NCBI GenBank assembly: GCA_022495005.1
Contig: JAGYXB010000687.1
Span: forward strand, 310,001-374,000
Direction of reading: 5' to 3'
Length of the DNA stretch: 64,000 nt
Origin: Rhyacophila brunnea
Lineage: Eukaryota; Arthropoda; Insecta; Trichoptera; Rhyacophilidae
This document shows positions 12,470 to 22,899 of this stretch, piece after piece. A program made the translations under genes and the position numbers. Position 1 is the first letter of the stretch. Every line of letters starts with the position of its first letter. The notes beneath the pieces were generated by a model. The model did not search any database. It had not been told where the DNA came from and saw only the letters and a program-made list of their open reading frames with translations.

Positions 12470-12800
12470 ATATAAATTGGACGTATATATGCAAAAAAGA
12501 TCCAATGCTCATTGGATCTTTTTCAAATTTATTCAATAATCCAATTGAGAATATCTCATATATGCATATGCAAAAATGATCCAGCCCGTAAAGTTATTCC
12601 TTTCACGTCAATCCATTTCTAATCTTCAATTTTACATTTTGCGAAAAGAGTCCAGTGATAATTGGTCTTGTTTCCAATTACATACATTTTTGTATAAAAG
12701 ATCCAATCGCCTTTTGATCGTTCTTGAAACTAACTTTCGCAATGACAACATTTTGTCTATGGCATTGGATCACTAATAACCAGGGAAAATTGTATAAAAG
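12470..12800. repeat. Cluster of GATCCAAT palindromic repeats, left block
   Basis: At 12492-12524 the sequence AAAAAGATCCAATG is followed after two bases by its exact complement CATTGGATCTTTTT. Looser copies occur near 12570, 12640, 12700 and 12765, most with an adjacent TATATGC or TGTATAAAA motif and in both orientations. The pattern recurs at 13735-14075, so the two blocks could be the ends of one composite element. Confidence 0.7.
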
Positions 12801-12824
12801 AGACAAACCATTTTCTATTTTCGT

Positions 12825-13105
12825 GAAAATGGACGGTTCTGAAGCAGAGCGAATCATTAGCGAATGGTGAGGGCAGGCCGGTAGAAATCCATTTTGAGCA
12901 TTTGATTCCACTGTAGCCACAGGAAAAACTTATATTGTCTGCCAAACTTAACGATATTAAGTCAATAATGAATGCATCCGATACCTGCAGATGCTAAATT
13001 ATTTTATGAAAATTTAAATTGCAAAGAAACGAAAAATGATGACATCGGAAGTTATGGTGGCTCATTAAACTTTATCCTAGAAGATGAAGCAGTCTGACAT
13101 TTTTG
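12825..13105 (+). pseudogene. Decayed coding remnant with nearby polyadenylation signal
   Basis: MDGSEAERIISEW, beginning at the ATG near 12829, is followed by a stop. A second phase reads EKLILSAKLNDIKSIMNAS. A third phase (ATG near 12971) reads MHPIPADAKLFYENLNCKE and later GSYGGSLNFILEDEAV before a TGA, with AATAAA about 15 bases further on. The peptide composition is that of real coding sequence rather than AT-rich noise. Because it lies between the two blocks of palindromic repeats it may be the end of a transposon-encoded ORF. The family was not recognised. Confidence 0.45.
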
Positions 13106-13314
13106 AATAAAACATTTTCATCGTTTGTTTACCAAATAAGTTTCGTATAAATAAACCTCTTTTATTTTTGAAGTTATACTTCTTTTGGGGCGTTTGGTAG
13201 AGAGTGAAATTGAGAGCTGCGCGCGCACACCATTACGAAAGTGCACGTCAGTATGAAGTTTGCTGCGAATCAGTCAGCTGTATACAAACGCAAGTTTGAT
13301 AATAGAATTGTTCC

Positions 13315-13328
13315 GTTGCCTAGGCAAC
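13315..13328. promoter_or_regulatory. Perfect RFX-type X-box motif
   Basis: GTTGCCTAGGCAAC is an exact palindrome with two perfect RFX half-sites (GTTGCC and GGCAAC) separated by TA. The X-box is the binding site of RFX factors in front of ciliary genes. No gene start is recognisable nearby, so function is unproven. Confidence 0.4.
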
Positions 13329-13734
13329 AAGTTTTATATTGTCGGCCATTTGCAATACCTTACGTAAGCAAACGATTAAACGTCAGAGTGACAGTAAAGT
13401 TGTTACTTGAAAAATTAAAACAAAGAGAAATAATTATATAATTTATTGATATAAGTTAAAGTGTATAGAAATAAAATAACGGCGTTCCAATAAGAGGCCC
13501 TTTTTCTTGAGTGTGTCGATTAACAAAATAATTAAGAGATAGCCGAAGAATCTAGGTTATCACAAGTTTTTTTTTTGTTTTGTTACGCCAAATAAGTATA
13601 AGTTCTAACACACACTATTTTTTTTAAATAATTGTTTTATTTAAAAATATCCTGTTAAAAATGTTGGATAACACCAAAACACAATTTTAACATGATATTA
13701 AAAAAATTAAGAATTTCTTTTGTTAGGTACATGC

Positions 13735-14075
13735 AACAAAACGTAACTTATGGATTGGATCTTTCACGCATGTTTCCAATCATAATAGAAATTCATCAAA
13801 GATCCAATTCTCATTGGATTCTTTTTACATTTCAAATTTTAAAAACACATTTAAGCAATAATGATCCAACCTCATAAATTACTATATAACTTAACAATGA
13901 AATGTAAATTTCGAATAAGTTGTACAACATCAGCAAGATAAATATTCATTCCGTTATTTACGATAACTTTTGAAAGCTGGCAGTTTACTTTGATTTTTAT
14001 TTATCCTTTCTTCTATTTCCTCAAAAAATATCTCAAAACTAGTAGGTTGTGGATTGGATCTTTTCTGCATTTATG
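13735..14075. repeat. Cluster of GATCCAAT palindromic repeats, right block
   Basis: TGGATTGGATCTTTC at about 13750, AAAGATCCAAT..ATTGGATTCTTT at about 13797-13825, ATGATCCAAC near 13860 and TGGATTGGATCTTTTC near 14050 repeat the motif of the block at 12470-12800. Several have a following GCATNTATG, which is also seen inverted in the left block. Confidence 0.65.
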
Positions 14076-14264
14076 TATGTTCAATTATGCTAATTATGCG
14101 TCACACGATCGTGATTGATTTCTTTACGCCGTGAATTTTACATACATTTCGAATGAAAAACAACAGCATATTAATTATTTCTTATACTATGTATTATAGT
14201 TGTCGAATTGGTGTTTCCGTCAATGACTAATGTCGACTAACGGCACAAATGTAATTGCGTGTTT

Positions 14265-14373
14265 GAACATGTATCGAACCGAAAAAAACCGATATTTTTG
14301 ATCCGGCTTGATTCCGGTTTTTGTTCCGACAAAAATAACGGGTTTTTCGGTTCAGTTTCGGTTCGAAGCCCTG
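14265..14373. mobile_element. hAT-like terminal fragment
   Basis: The right edge read on the minus strand begins CAGGGCTTCGAACCGAAAC and continues with repeated CCGAAAAA blocks. CAGGG at the tip followed by subterminal repeats of this kind is typical of hAT-type MITEs. The opposite end was not found, so only a fragment is annotated. Confidence 0.45.
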
Positions 14374-14604
14374 GTCAATACTTATTTAGAATACAGCAAT
14401 TAGCATAGAGCTATGACATTCGGAAAATATCTCAGATTGATAGATTAATTATCATAAAAATATCTTATCTATAACGGTATTGCACAATTTTAGCATATCA
14501 TTAAGATAATAAATTGATTTAATTGATAAATCATTCATACGTCACAAATTTTAATCATGTCAAATAATATATTCCTTAATTTTGTCAGTGATAAGGAGTA
14601 GAAG

Positions 14605-14660
14605 TATGGTCGAGAGTACCTAGCGATTTAGGTATTCGAGACTCCTTCTGCTAGGAAAAA
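14605..14660. repeat. Short dispersed motif shared with 6990-7060
   Basis: Both sites contain ACCTAGCG and, shortly after, TTAGGTATTCGAGACT followed by a CTGCT. Nothing is known about the motif; it may be the end of an uncharacterised element. Confidence 0.45.
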
Positions 14661-15049
14661 AATTTCATTTTATCTATATGTTTTTTTAGGTTTCTTGAGA
14701 AATGTTGCAATTTTCTTCGAATTTCATGATTTTATCTTATACTAAAACAAAAATATTGCTATCAACTTTCTCAACAAAAAATAAATTATTGATACATGCC
14801 AATATAATTATGATATTAAATTATTGATACAATTATATTCGCATGATAACCATGTAAAACGTAAACTTTCAAGAAAACTCGAGTTAAGATTTTTAATGCC
14901 ATTGATTTTACAACTTTCTATTATAATATTGTCTATTATTATTTCTCAAAAGTTGAATTAGCTCGGGAAAATGTATTCATCATTTAGGTACAAAATCTAT
15001 AGTTCAACCAATTTTCTAAAATAAAGCTTAAATTAATTGCAAGGAAGAT

Positions 15050-15478
15050 ATTTAAAAATAATTACAAGATAAAAAGAAATTTTTATATACAACGTTTTTA
15101 AATTTTCTGTTGAATCATATAAACTTGACTGGGCTAGCTTAAACGAACAAAAAAATTTGTACTTGATAGAAATAATACTGAAATGTCATATTGATTTCCA
15201 TAGTAACGCACGTATATATTAATAATTTAGTTACTAGGACCCCAGACCCTAGCAACCAATAATAGTGGTGTCGAAAATAACTTTTCATACAAAACAGAAT
15301 TAACTGAAAATGAATTCAATTCTACTTAAAAAAAAGTATTAAAAAAATGCATTGGCATCGTGTTTTGATATATTCTAAAAGATTAAAATGTCTGCTAGTC
15401 GGGAAGTTAGTTAAAAATCGATTTCAAGATTTGTACCGGACAAATAAGAATACGAGCTAAGACAAACGTTGTAAAATA
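15050..15478. repeat. Dispersed ~420-bp repeat, copy 1
   Basis: This block aligns along its length with 51912-52318 in direct orientation. Shared landmarks in order include AATTACAAGATAAAA, AACGTTTTTAAATTTTCTGT, TTGATTTCCATAGTAACGCA, AATGCATTGGCATCGTGTT, AGTCGGGAAGTTAGTTAAAA, TTTGTACCGGACAAA and ATAAGAATACGAGCTAAG. Differences are scattered substitutions and small indels. There is no open frame, poly(A) tail, terminal inverted repeat or tRNA-like box. Confidence 0.85.
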
Positions 15479-16034
15479 CACGTTTGTAGATAAATTAAAA
15501 AAGAAATAAAAATATGTAAATACATTTTATTCATAGTCAAATTTAAAATAAAAAAATATAATAATATCTGCAAACCAAAAATGTTTCATACGAATAAAAT
15601 TGGAAATATTTATTTTAAAATATTTATTTAGTTTAATTTATTGTAGTGTGTGTATTCGTTTTTTCATTAATAATTTATTATTCAAACTATTATCTGTGGA
15701 CAGACAATCAAAGGCTAGACAAATTTAATGTCAGTCGTTTTTCATAATGTTTTTGGAAAATGATTATAGGTGGCAGTATCAGGTATGGCGGAAAATGCAT
15801 AAATGTAAATTTATTTCGTATTTTAAGGCTATTTAAACTCTTTAATGATATTTTAAATTATTGCAATGTTCAGAAATATGTACATGTGTGATGGTAGATT
15901 AGTAAATAATTTAATCTAATGAAATCATTTATTAAAAAATGATGATTTCAGTGAAATAATGATTATCTAATTTTTCAATCCAATACTGAATATAGTGACT
16001 GAAAATCTTCAAAAATATACATACTAGAAAAAAT

Positions 16035-16110
16035 GCTAGATAATAAGTGTGACCAAGTAGGATTAAAATTTCAACCTTTCACTTTGAGTGTTCTTAATAT
16101 TTCCATTCAT
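16035..16110 (-). repeat. SINE-2 fragment
   Basis: On the minus strand CTCAAAGTGAAAGGTTGAAA is followed by TTTTAATCCTACTTGG, matching the B-box end of the SINE-2 copies at 8630-8700 and 57142. Confidence 0.45.
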
Positions 16111-16254
16111 GATGAATTTAATCCAACTATGTTAATAAATTGGTGGTTTTGTTCACTAATATTACTAACATGGAAACAGTATTATTGTAAGAATTAATGC
16201 ATTTTGTTCACAGCTGACATATATAAATGTTAAAACATGCATATATATTCTAAT

Positions 16255-17060
16255 ATATAAAAATCAATATTTGTTTGTTTGTTTGTTTGTTTGTTTGTTT
16301 GTTCGTATTTTATGCGCAGCCATACCGTTCATCCGATTGCGATAAAACTTTGTGAACTTATTGTATAGGTTATATATTATATATAAAAATGAATGTCTGT
16401 CTGTCTGTTCATTCATCGATTGCGATGAAATTTTGGTAAGTGGTTGTATGCACACCCGCGAAGGTTTCTGAATTAGAAAAATCATCATCTTCTTATTCTT
16501 CTTCATTCTATTTTATTTTATTCGTATGGTTCCTATACCATTCATCCGATTGCGACGAAACTTTCGTCAGTTGTTGTGGTATCACCTGCAAAGGTTTCTA
16601 AAATAGCACAACCATTCTTCTTCTTCATTCTATCTTATTTTATTCGTATGGTCCCTATACCATTCATCCGATTGCGATGAAACCTTCGTCAGTTGTTGTG
16701 GTAACACCCGCAAAGGTTTCTGAATTAGTACAACCATCTTCTTCTTCTTCTATTCGTATGCGTTTCTATACCATTCATCCGATTGCAATGAAATTTTGAT
16801 CAAGTGTTGTGCTCACGCCCGCAAAGGTTTCTGAATTGATACAACTATTTTCTTCTTCTTTTTCTTCTATTCTATCTTCTTCTATTCGTATGCGTTCTTA
16901 TACCATTCATCCGATTGCTATACATTTTTGACCAGTTGTTTTGCGCACGCCCGCGAAGGTTTCTGAATTAGTACAACCATCTTTTTCTTCTTCTATTCGT
17001 ATGCGTTTCTATACCATTAATCCGATTGCAATGAAACTTTGGTGAGTGAGTGAAACACTT
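16255..17060. repeat. Degenerate tandem array, ~110-130 bp unit, with (TTTG)n head
   Basis: The array opens with a TTTG microsatellite (16272-16303), then about seven repeats of a unit whose core is CATTCATCCGATTGC[GA]ATGAAA. The cores begin near 16326, 16408, 16536, 16658, 16769, 16905 and 17015. Each is followed by AGTTGTTG, a CACCCGC block and AAGGTTTCTGAATTAG, and is separated by a TCTTCTTCTT/TATTCGTATG spacer. Cores and spacers both repeat, so the array grew by duplication of the whole unit. It encodes nothing credible; a minus-strand frame here is an artefact of the TTTG tract. Confidence 0.9.
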
Positions 17061-17099
17061 ATACGTGGAACCATTTATTGAATTAGGTACATATAAAAA

Positions 17100-17390
17100 A
17101 TAATACTATTTTTGGTAATAGTTTTTTTAATAATATGATTTTATTATAATTAAAATAAACTCTTTTAATGTAGGTACCTACTTCCTGTAAAGGGGGTGTG
17201 TAATATTACATACCTGACAATAATGAAATCTATTTACTTAATTGTTTTTTTTTTACTTACATTGCGTAGGTACGTCTAGGTGAGGCTCATTAATTATATA
17301 GGTATTGAAAAAATATTCAAAAAATAAGTATATAATAATTGTGTGTACAATCCAATGTTATACAGATTTTAGATAAATTTTTAAAGATTA
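17100..17390. other. AT-rich spacer
   Basis: No recognised feature between the tandem array and the LINE tail. Confidence 0.5.
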
Positions 17391-17394
17391 ACAA

Positions 17395-17790
17395 TTTAAG
17401 ATTTATAATATTATCATTTATTTATATTTATAAAAAGAGTATTATGGAATTACAGCAATTGGTCAATAATACATAAACGTCTAAAACAAAACGTCATAAA
17501 ACATAATTAATACAAATTATAAAAATGACTTAATCACTAATAACCAATATAAAAAAATTACAAAATTTAACAAATTTAGCCTATTTAACACGTCCACAAA
17601 TATCAGGTATATAAATAAAAAATAAACCTTTATGGTGTCATGAAATAGGTTATTCGCGCGATACACAGCATTATATAACATCATATCCGTTCTACGACAG
17701 GGTATATTATGAAGACCAGACTTACGCGTGTTATTGGTACGAACATGAAAATTAGTATTTAGATGGATTGTGAATGAAACCACGAAGAAG
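17395..17790 (-). pseudogene. LINE 3' end with C-terminal coding remnant (family 2)
   Basis: On the minus strand the frame contains VRTNNTRKSGLHNIPCRRTD and then LYNAVYRANNLFHDTI. This follows the H.TR....IP..RT....FY...R..N.L layout that ends many CR1/Jockey-type LINE polymerases. The downstream 3' untranslated part (complement of 17400-17500) reads TAATTCCATAATACTC and ends in an A/T-rich tail. The same tail occurs at 18108-18345 and 39385-39507, defining a family. It is 5'-truncated and inactive. Confidence 0.65.
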
Positions 17791-18107
17791 TTAAAAGAAA
17801 TTCCTTAAAAGAGCAATCACTCGTCGGGTAAACAGGGATCAACTTAGTAAATTATCGAATTAATTGTATTAGGATTAATAATATATTAGTGGTTTGGTTT
17901 ATTATTAGTAAACCGTTTATAGTTATTTAATAATGTGACTAACAGTAGTGTAATGGTATGGGTATTGCTATTTTCCAGTGAATTAAATATGAGTGTAATA
18001 TTATTATCATGTGATCACCATTAATGACTAATTTGTAAATAAATTAATAACAATTAGCTTGTCTACTCCATACGCTAGCATTGTCGAATTCATTTGTTTC
18101 GATTTTT

Positions 18108-18345
18108 TTTTATATTTATTAAAAAAAAGAGTATTACGGCATTACAGCGATTGGCCAATGCGCCATAATACATAATAAATACAAAATTATAAAAATGTCT
18201 TAATTACAAATAACAACTAATATTAAAACAAGAAAGTAAAAAAGACAGCATGTGTTTATGTAAATATTAAAGAAACATGATATATACAATTATAAATTTA
18301 ACCTATTCAACACGTCCACAAACATTATATAGTTCTCGTATTTCA
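18108..18345 (-). repeat. LINE family-2 3' untranslated tail, second copy
   Basis: The complement runs from ACGTGTTGAATAGGTTAAAT through ATTGGCCAATCGCTGTAATG and CCGTAATACTC into a poly(A)-like end (T run at 18102-18112). It matches the tail at 17395-17610 with scattered differences and lacks coding sequence. Confidence 0.72.
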
Positions 18346-19298
18346 AAATTAGAATGTATGGCATGACAAAAAATGTTAAATAAAAACATATGTCTAAAAA
18401 TGGCTGTTAATAATTGAATATATATGATACCTTTCCTGTTTAATATGGGTAAGTTTACAGTTTTCTAGGCCTTGAAATGCAAAAAATTATTTGTATTAGT
18501 TTGCAGTATAGCTAAAGATCCCGCGTGCTATTTGTGTCTCTTTCTCCCTAATATTCATTTATATGCTTTGAATTTAATCTGAAAATTTTGAGTTATTTTA
18601 TAATTACAACAAATCAGATTAAAGCCTTAAGGAAAACATTACGTGGGCTTTTCTTATTTATAGCCGCGCTGGTAATCATCGCTCGGCGCGTGTTTGCGAA
18701 ATGAGACAGAGCCATTTGTCGCGTTCGACGCCGGCGTCGAGACGTCGACGGCGCCCCCCCCCCCGCCCCGCATCAAACTCAAGGGACAGGGTTGTGAAAT
18801 TACGCCGGCAGGGATGAACCGAGGGTGTGAGAGGGCGTTGTTCTACCGCGCATCCCTCCTGCGCAGCCTGCGGCGCCACTGTCGCCCGTCACTCCAATCG
18901 TTTCACTAGTCCGCGTCTCGCCTCTTCACAGCTACCAGAAAATGCATAACCTCATTATGAAATAGTTTCCGATCCCACTTAAAAACTGTGAGTTTTCCAT
19001 AATAAAAAATCGCCAGTGTGCATGTGCTTTAAAGTTGAGCTTTTATAAGACGCCGCGATAGCTCTCGCATCGGCGCGCGCGTCCCTTCCATTGATTCGAC
19101 CTCGCTCATTTGATTCCAAAGCACTAGTAGCTTACGCGACGCGAACCAAAGAAGGTTCTTTGTAACGTTAATTTTTATCTCAAACATTACATTAGAAAAC
19201 GACACGTGAAAGACTTGAATCATAACCAACAGACACGTTAAGAAGTAACTAAATAATCTCTGTCGGGTGTACATAGTTTTAGTTTTGATTTTGAGGTT

Positions 19299-19325
19299 AT
19301 GGGATTCGTCGCGATGGTAGGATAA
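19299..19325 (+). promoter_or_regulatory. Upstream ORF 1 (8 codons)
   Basis: ATG at 19299 reads MGFVAMVG and stops at TAA 19323-19325; an internal in-frame ATG lies at 19314. It would precede the signal-peptide start if transcription begins upstream of 19299. Confidence 0.35.
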
Positions 19326-19330
19326 TAGCG

Positions 19331-19345
19331 ATGTGGCAGCATTAA
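19331..19345 (+). promoter_or_regulatory. Upstream ORF 2 (4 codons)
   Basis: ATG TGG CAG CAT TAA, the second minimal ORF before the main start. Confidence 0.35.
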
Positions 19346-19394
19346 TAGGTCGGAGTGTTTTGCTGCGGTGAGTGGATTGTCAGAGGCAGGGTCG

Positions 19395-19418
19395 ATGGAG
19401 GCGACTCAACGAGTGTAA
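19395..19418 (+). promoter_or_regulatory. Upstream ORF 3, overlapping the main start as TAATG
   Basis: ATG at 19395 reads MEATQRV and ends at TAA 19416-19418, whose last A is the first base of the main ATG. This arrangement is compatible with termination-reinitiation or with repression of the downstream frame. The effect is an inference. Confidence 0.45.
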
Positions 19419-19532
19419 TGGGAGGCCTGGGCCCGTCGCGGCCTCGGTTGAAGGGGGCGCGAGCCCTGCTTCTCTTGCTTCTCATACTGGCGGCAATCTG
19501 CCATGGAGCGAGCGCCGAGAAGAGCAAATTCT
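19418..19532 (+). CDS. First coding exon of a secreted or membrane protein (signal peptide)
   Basis: Starting at ATG 19418 (G at -3 and G at +4, a good eukaryotic context), the exon gives 38 residues: a basic start MGGLGPSRPRLKGAR, a hydrophobic core ALLLLLLILAAICHG, and a small-residue ASA motif before EKSKF. That is a textbook signal peptide with probable cleavage after ASA. The exon ends at C T|GTAAGTAC, a strong splice donor, leaving phase 1. The frame can be read upstream to a GTG at 19355, but no ATG supports that. The next exon was not recognised, so the family (receptor, adhesion or secreted protein) cannot be named. It lies at the end of a CpG-rich block and behind three short upstream ORFs, consistent with a regulated gene with a long first intron. 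Confidence 0.78.
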
Positions 19533-21450
19533 GTAAGTACACTGCCAATTCCACTAATCACAATGAATTAAAATAATAAAATGCAGAATATAATACAAAC
19601 TTGACATCCACGATACAAATATATTATACTGTATTTTGTATTCCATATTAATTTAAATCATAAAAAATTTACATTTATTAAATTTATATAGGTATCAACA
19701 GTTTTTAAATCAAATTAAAATGTTATAAAATTCATTTAATAAACATCAAAGTGTCTGGCATATTATATTGTTTTTTTAAAAAGGTTATACAGGCTATCTC
19801 AACAAGTGTGTCACTTCTGTACTAAATGATAATTTATTTATTAACGAATATGCAATTTATTCATTCACAGTATGCTAGTAAGTCATTGATTTCGTCTATT
19901 TATAAAATAGTTTTAGAAGGGTGAAAATAGTTTCATGTAATAATAAGATAATGTTATCTTTTTCTCTTGTAAATCATTGTTAATTACAATTATATTAAAA
20001 TGCTGCGGACAGTTTATAAATAATTAAAATATTCAAAATACATATATCATTTTAATTACATACTGTAATAATTATAAGTGTAAATAAATTAATATATAAA
20101 ATAAGGCAACGTATTGTAAATTCATATTATAATTGAAAGGCCGAGACTTAAAGGAGTATAAAGTGACACAATTAAACCAATTATTAGGAAAAGTTTTTCA
20201 CATTTGCCTGATTGTGGTTTGTATAAACTGTTGTTGTTTTTTAGCAACGTACCTATATAATATTAATAATTTTGCCTGACTTGTTTTTCTTGTAATACTA
20301 AAAATATTAGGTAAGATCAATATTTTTTATGGAAATATAATAGTAGATTATTTGAGAGTAAGACATACTTTTGAAAATGTTGAAAACAGTTATGTAGAAT
20401 TAACGATCACATATTTAACTTTGAATTTAGTTTACTCAACTTGGTTATATATTAACTTGTATCATTCTATTCCCGAAACTTTTATACATATCAACATATT
20501 ATTATTAATTATGACGCTCTATTAAAGATTAGATGACATCATATTTTATTTAACCCACGTGGTGTGAAATAAACACAATCAAAAATAGTGTTTATAGTTT
20601 GCTAATGAGTGAATTAGATTATCTATTATGATATGGATTTATTCTATAAACTCGAGTATAGGTTATTTATTATAACACCCATATATTTATTTTTAAAAGA
20701 ATATCCGTTTAAAATAAAAAATTCTATATGGATTGAATATATATTATGTTTTCATTCTATGTTTACGGTATTTATTCTTGTTGATTTCTTATGACATAAA
20801 AGGGGTAGTTGTTCTGTTACCTGCCGTTGTCATACTATATCCATTGTCGCCGAGCAAACCCTTATTTATTCGGCTTTAATTTTCTCTCTAAAAACCAGTG
20901 ACGCATGCAAGCGTAGGTGGTATATAGGGGAGTAATCTTGATTAAATATTAATACATGCCACTGCATACAATCTTATAAATGGCTGATAGATTGATTTTG
21001 CATATTATATTAAAATTTGTTTTACTCTCGCAAATATAATGCTACGCTGACTAGTAGTTTTTGATTCAATTTAAACGATGATGATACATGAAAGATGATT
21101 TTGACATTTACATAAAACGTATACTTCATCAATCAATTTATTTTTTAATAAAAAAATGTTTTTTTTGTTAGAATAACACCTGATGAGATCTGAAGACCTG
21201 ATCAACTTTTACATTGATATTAGTATGATTATAAAACGCAAAATAACCATGAATATGCGCAGATGAGATTTCTTCACGTGCGCAGAATTGTTATGGTTAT
21301 TATTGTCGATTGTATTTACATCAAGCCTAATCCATCACTTGCTCTCATTCAGAGCCCCTGAATAACTATCGAACTTCACAATAATGTGGTATCAATAAAT
21401 TAATATATTATATACATCTGCTCAATTACCTTTTGAGGGAGTGAAGACTC
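19533..21450 (+). other. Probable start of a long first intron
   Basis: It begins with GTAAGTAC and is immediately AT-rich with no coding signal. The acceptor could not be located with confidence anywhere in the window, so the intron may extend beyond it. Confidence 0.45.
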
Positions 21451-21488
21451 AGATATGTGGTCTTATTGTTAGATGCAATGGATCTAGA

Positions 21489-21629
21489 GCTCTTCGTAAA
21501 ATATATGAAGGAACCTCAGTAGGCACTCGGTCCCTGGACCGCTCCTTTAGGAGATGGGCGGATAATTTCAAGATGGAAGCAGAGAGAGAAAGAGCTCAAG
21601 GTCGTGATTCCTGAAGTACTGTTGTATAG
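21489..21629 (+). pseudogene. LINE C-terminus remnant
   Basis: The frame ALRKIYEGTSVGTRSLDRSF then RRWADNFKMEAERERAQGRD follows the G.R..GRP..RWADN......AQDRD layout of RTE-like C-termini. A TGA occurs where Trp is usual after RD, and a second stop (TAG) closes the block at 21627-21629. 5'-truncated and inactive. Confidence 0.72.
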
Positions 21630-22261
21630 TAAACCATGGATCAGAATGTTATCTAGCGCAGATTTAAGGAAGGAAGAAGTTATTTTTCCTGGTAAAGCAA
21701 ATACACGATTACATTAATTGTTCCACTGGCATTTTACAATTGAATATATTTCACGTTTTTCTGAATTCATGACACAAAAGAGAATCCAAGGCCATGGGCT
21801 ATTATATTATATTATTATCCTGCAGATCGCTTTATTATTAACTATGTTCAGTTCAGTATGACACGTTGACTCTTTCTGTCTGCATCTATATGCATACTTT
21901 TTTTTGGGTAGACAGCTTAGAAGTCGTGGATCTACCGAAGTTCCTTCTTAAACTTTATAGATATCTCATTAGAATCCTATAATATAATCTGCTCATTTAG
22001 CTATTTTAGCACCTTTTTAATGTAAGAAATTAGAATTGGCGCAGCTATATCATGCATTGTTTTCTTTTACCAGGCCAAGTATTTTTCAGACAATTTTGAT
22101 TTTGTATACTTGGATGGCCTTTCCTTGTTACATATTTTGTAAAGGCAGTTGTATAAAGTTTTTAAGTCTCTCGGACAGCTGAAAATTATCATCAATACTT
22201 AAATAGCGTTGTATTTTTAACAAATTTAGACATATTTAGGAATATATTTTAGATTTTAACA

Positions 22262-22345
22262 TATCGATTAGATCGATATTTTGAATGATAACGCACTCAC
22301 CGGACTATGAAAGACGTGATTTAGAGTTCCACTATTTTTTCTGAT
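22262..22345 (+). repeat. SINE-2 fragment
   Basis: GATCGATATTTTGAATGATA, then GCACTCACCGGACTATGAAA, then GACGTGATTTAGAGTTCCAC reproduce the head-to-B-box order of SINE-2, with a weakened B box. Confidence 0.5.
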
Positions 22346-22700
22346 ATACTTATATATATTTCTAAGGTTTTCCAAAATGATATTATATTTTTATTATATA
22401 TTTACATACTTGAATAAAATACGACGTGATGTATTAAATCCATTCAAATACCATTATTTTATTATTAAATTTAAGCGCGGTGAGATACTGCAAAGTTTTT
22501 ATATATTATTTTCAAAAGCCAAATAACTGCAGTATGCTTTGAATTGAAAATATCACGAAATTGATTATGAAAGACCTTTAAATTTTCTATAGTTTGGCAC
22601 TACAACCCTTGTCGGATCTTGGTATACTCAAAAAAATGTTCTCGTTATCGTACAATTCAGTTATGTTACTTTGCAATTGCTTTGAGCGAGCATCGTTAAA

Positions 22701-22890
22701 TTATTCGTAAAGTAGTCCAGCCAGCTTAGCTTTGGCCATCCAGGTCTTACTTTGCCCTCCAGGAATGCCTACGTAGCCCATCTTGCTGCTATCTCCTTCA
22801 TACATTCTACGCATATGGCCGATCCACCACATGTGCGATTTCATTTTTTCGATATCGTATAGTGCGTACAGCTCCAAATTATGCATCGAC
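22701..22890 (-). pseudogene. LINE C-terminus remnant
   Basis: The minus-strand frame reads KMKSHMWWIGHMRRMYEGD, then GYVGIPGGQSKTWMAKAKLA. W.GH..RM near the start and the later glycine-rich block fit the C-terminal motif of RTE-like LINEs, but the GRP..RW core is altered. Decayed. Confidence 0.55.
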
Positions 22891-22899
22891 CTTCAAATG

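Larger units (their letters stand above)
18655..19417 (+). promoter_or_regulatory. CpG-rich promoter and 5' leader block
   Basis: The densest GC/CpG island of the window, ending at the only convincing host start codon. It includes a C-rich homopolymer (about 18754-18772), the exact palindrome GACGCCGGCGTC near 18727 and several CGCG steps. No TATA box in a convincing position was seen, and the transcription start cannot be placed. The two overlapping open frames in 18676-18909 have opposite strands and proline/arginine-rich composition, as expected from GC-rich noncoding DNA. Confidence 0.6.

Noticed and set aside
16264..16506. Minus-strand 80-codon frame ending in QTNKQTNK repeats
   Set aside because: It is the translation of the TTTG microsatellite and the tandem array, not a gene.
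18676..18909. Overlapping frames on both strands in the CpG-rich block
   Set aside because: GC-rich DNA lacks stop codons by composition; neither frame has a domain and they contradict each other.
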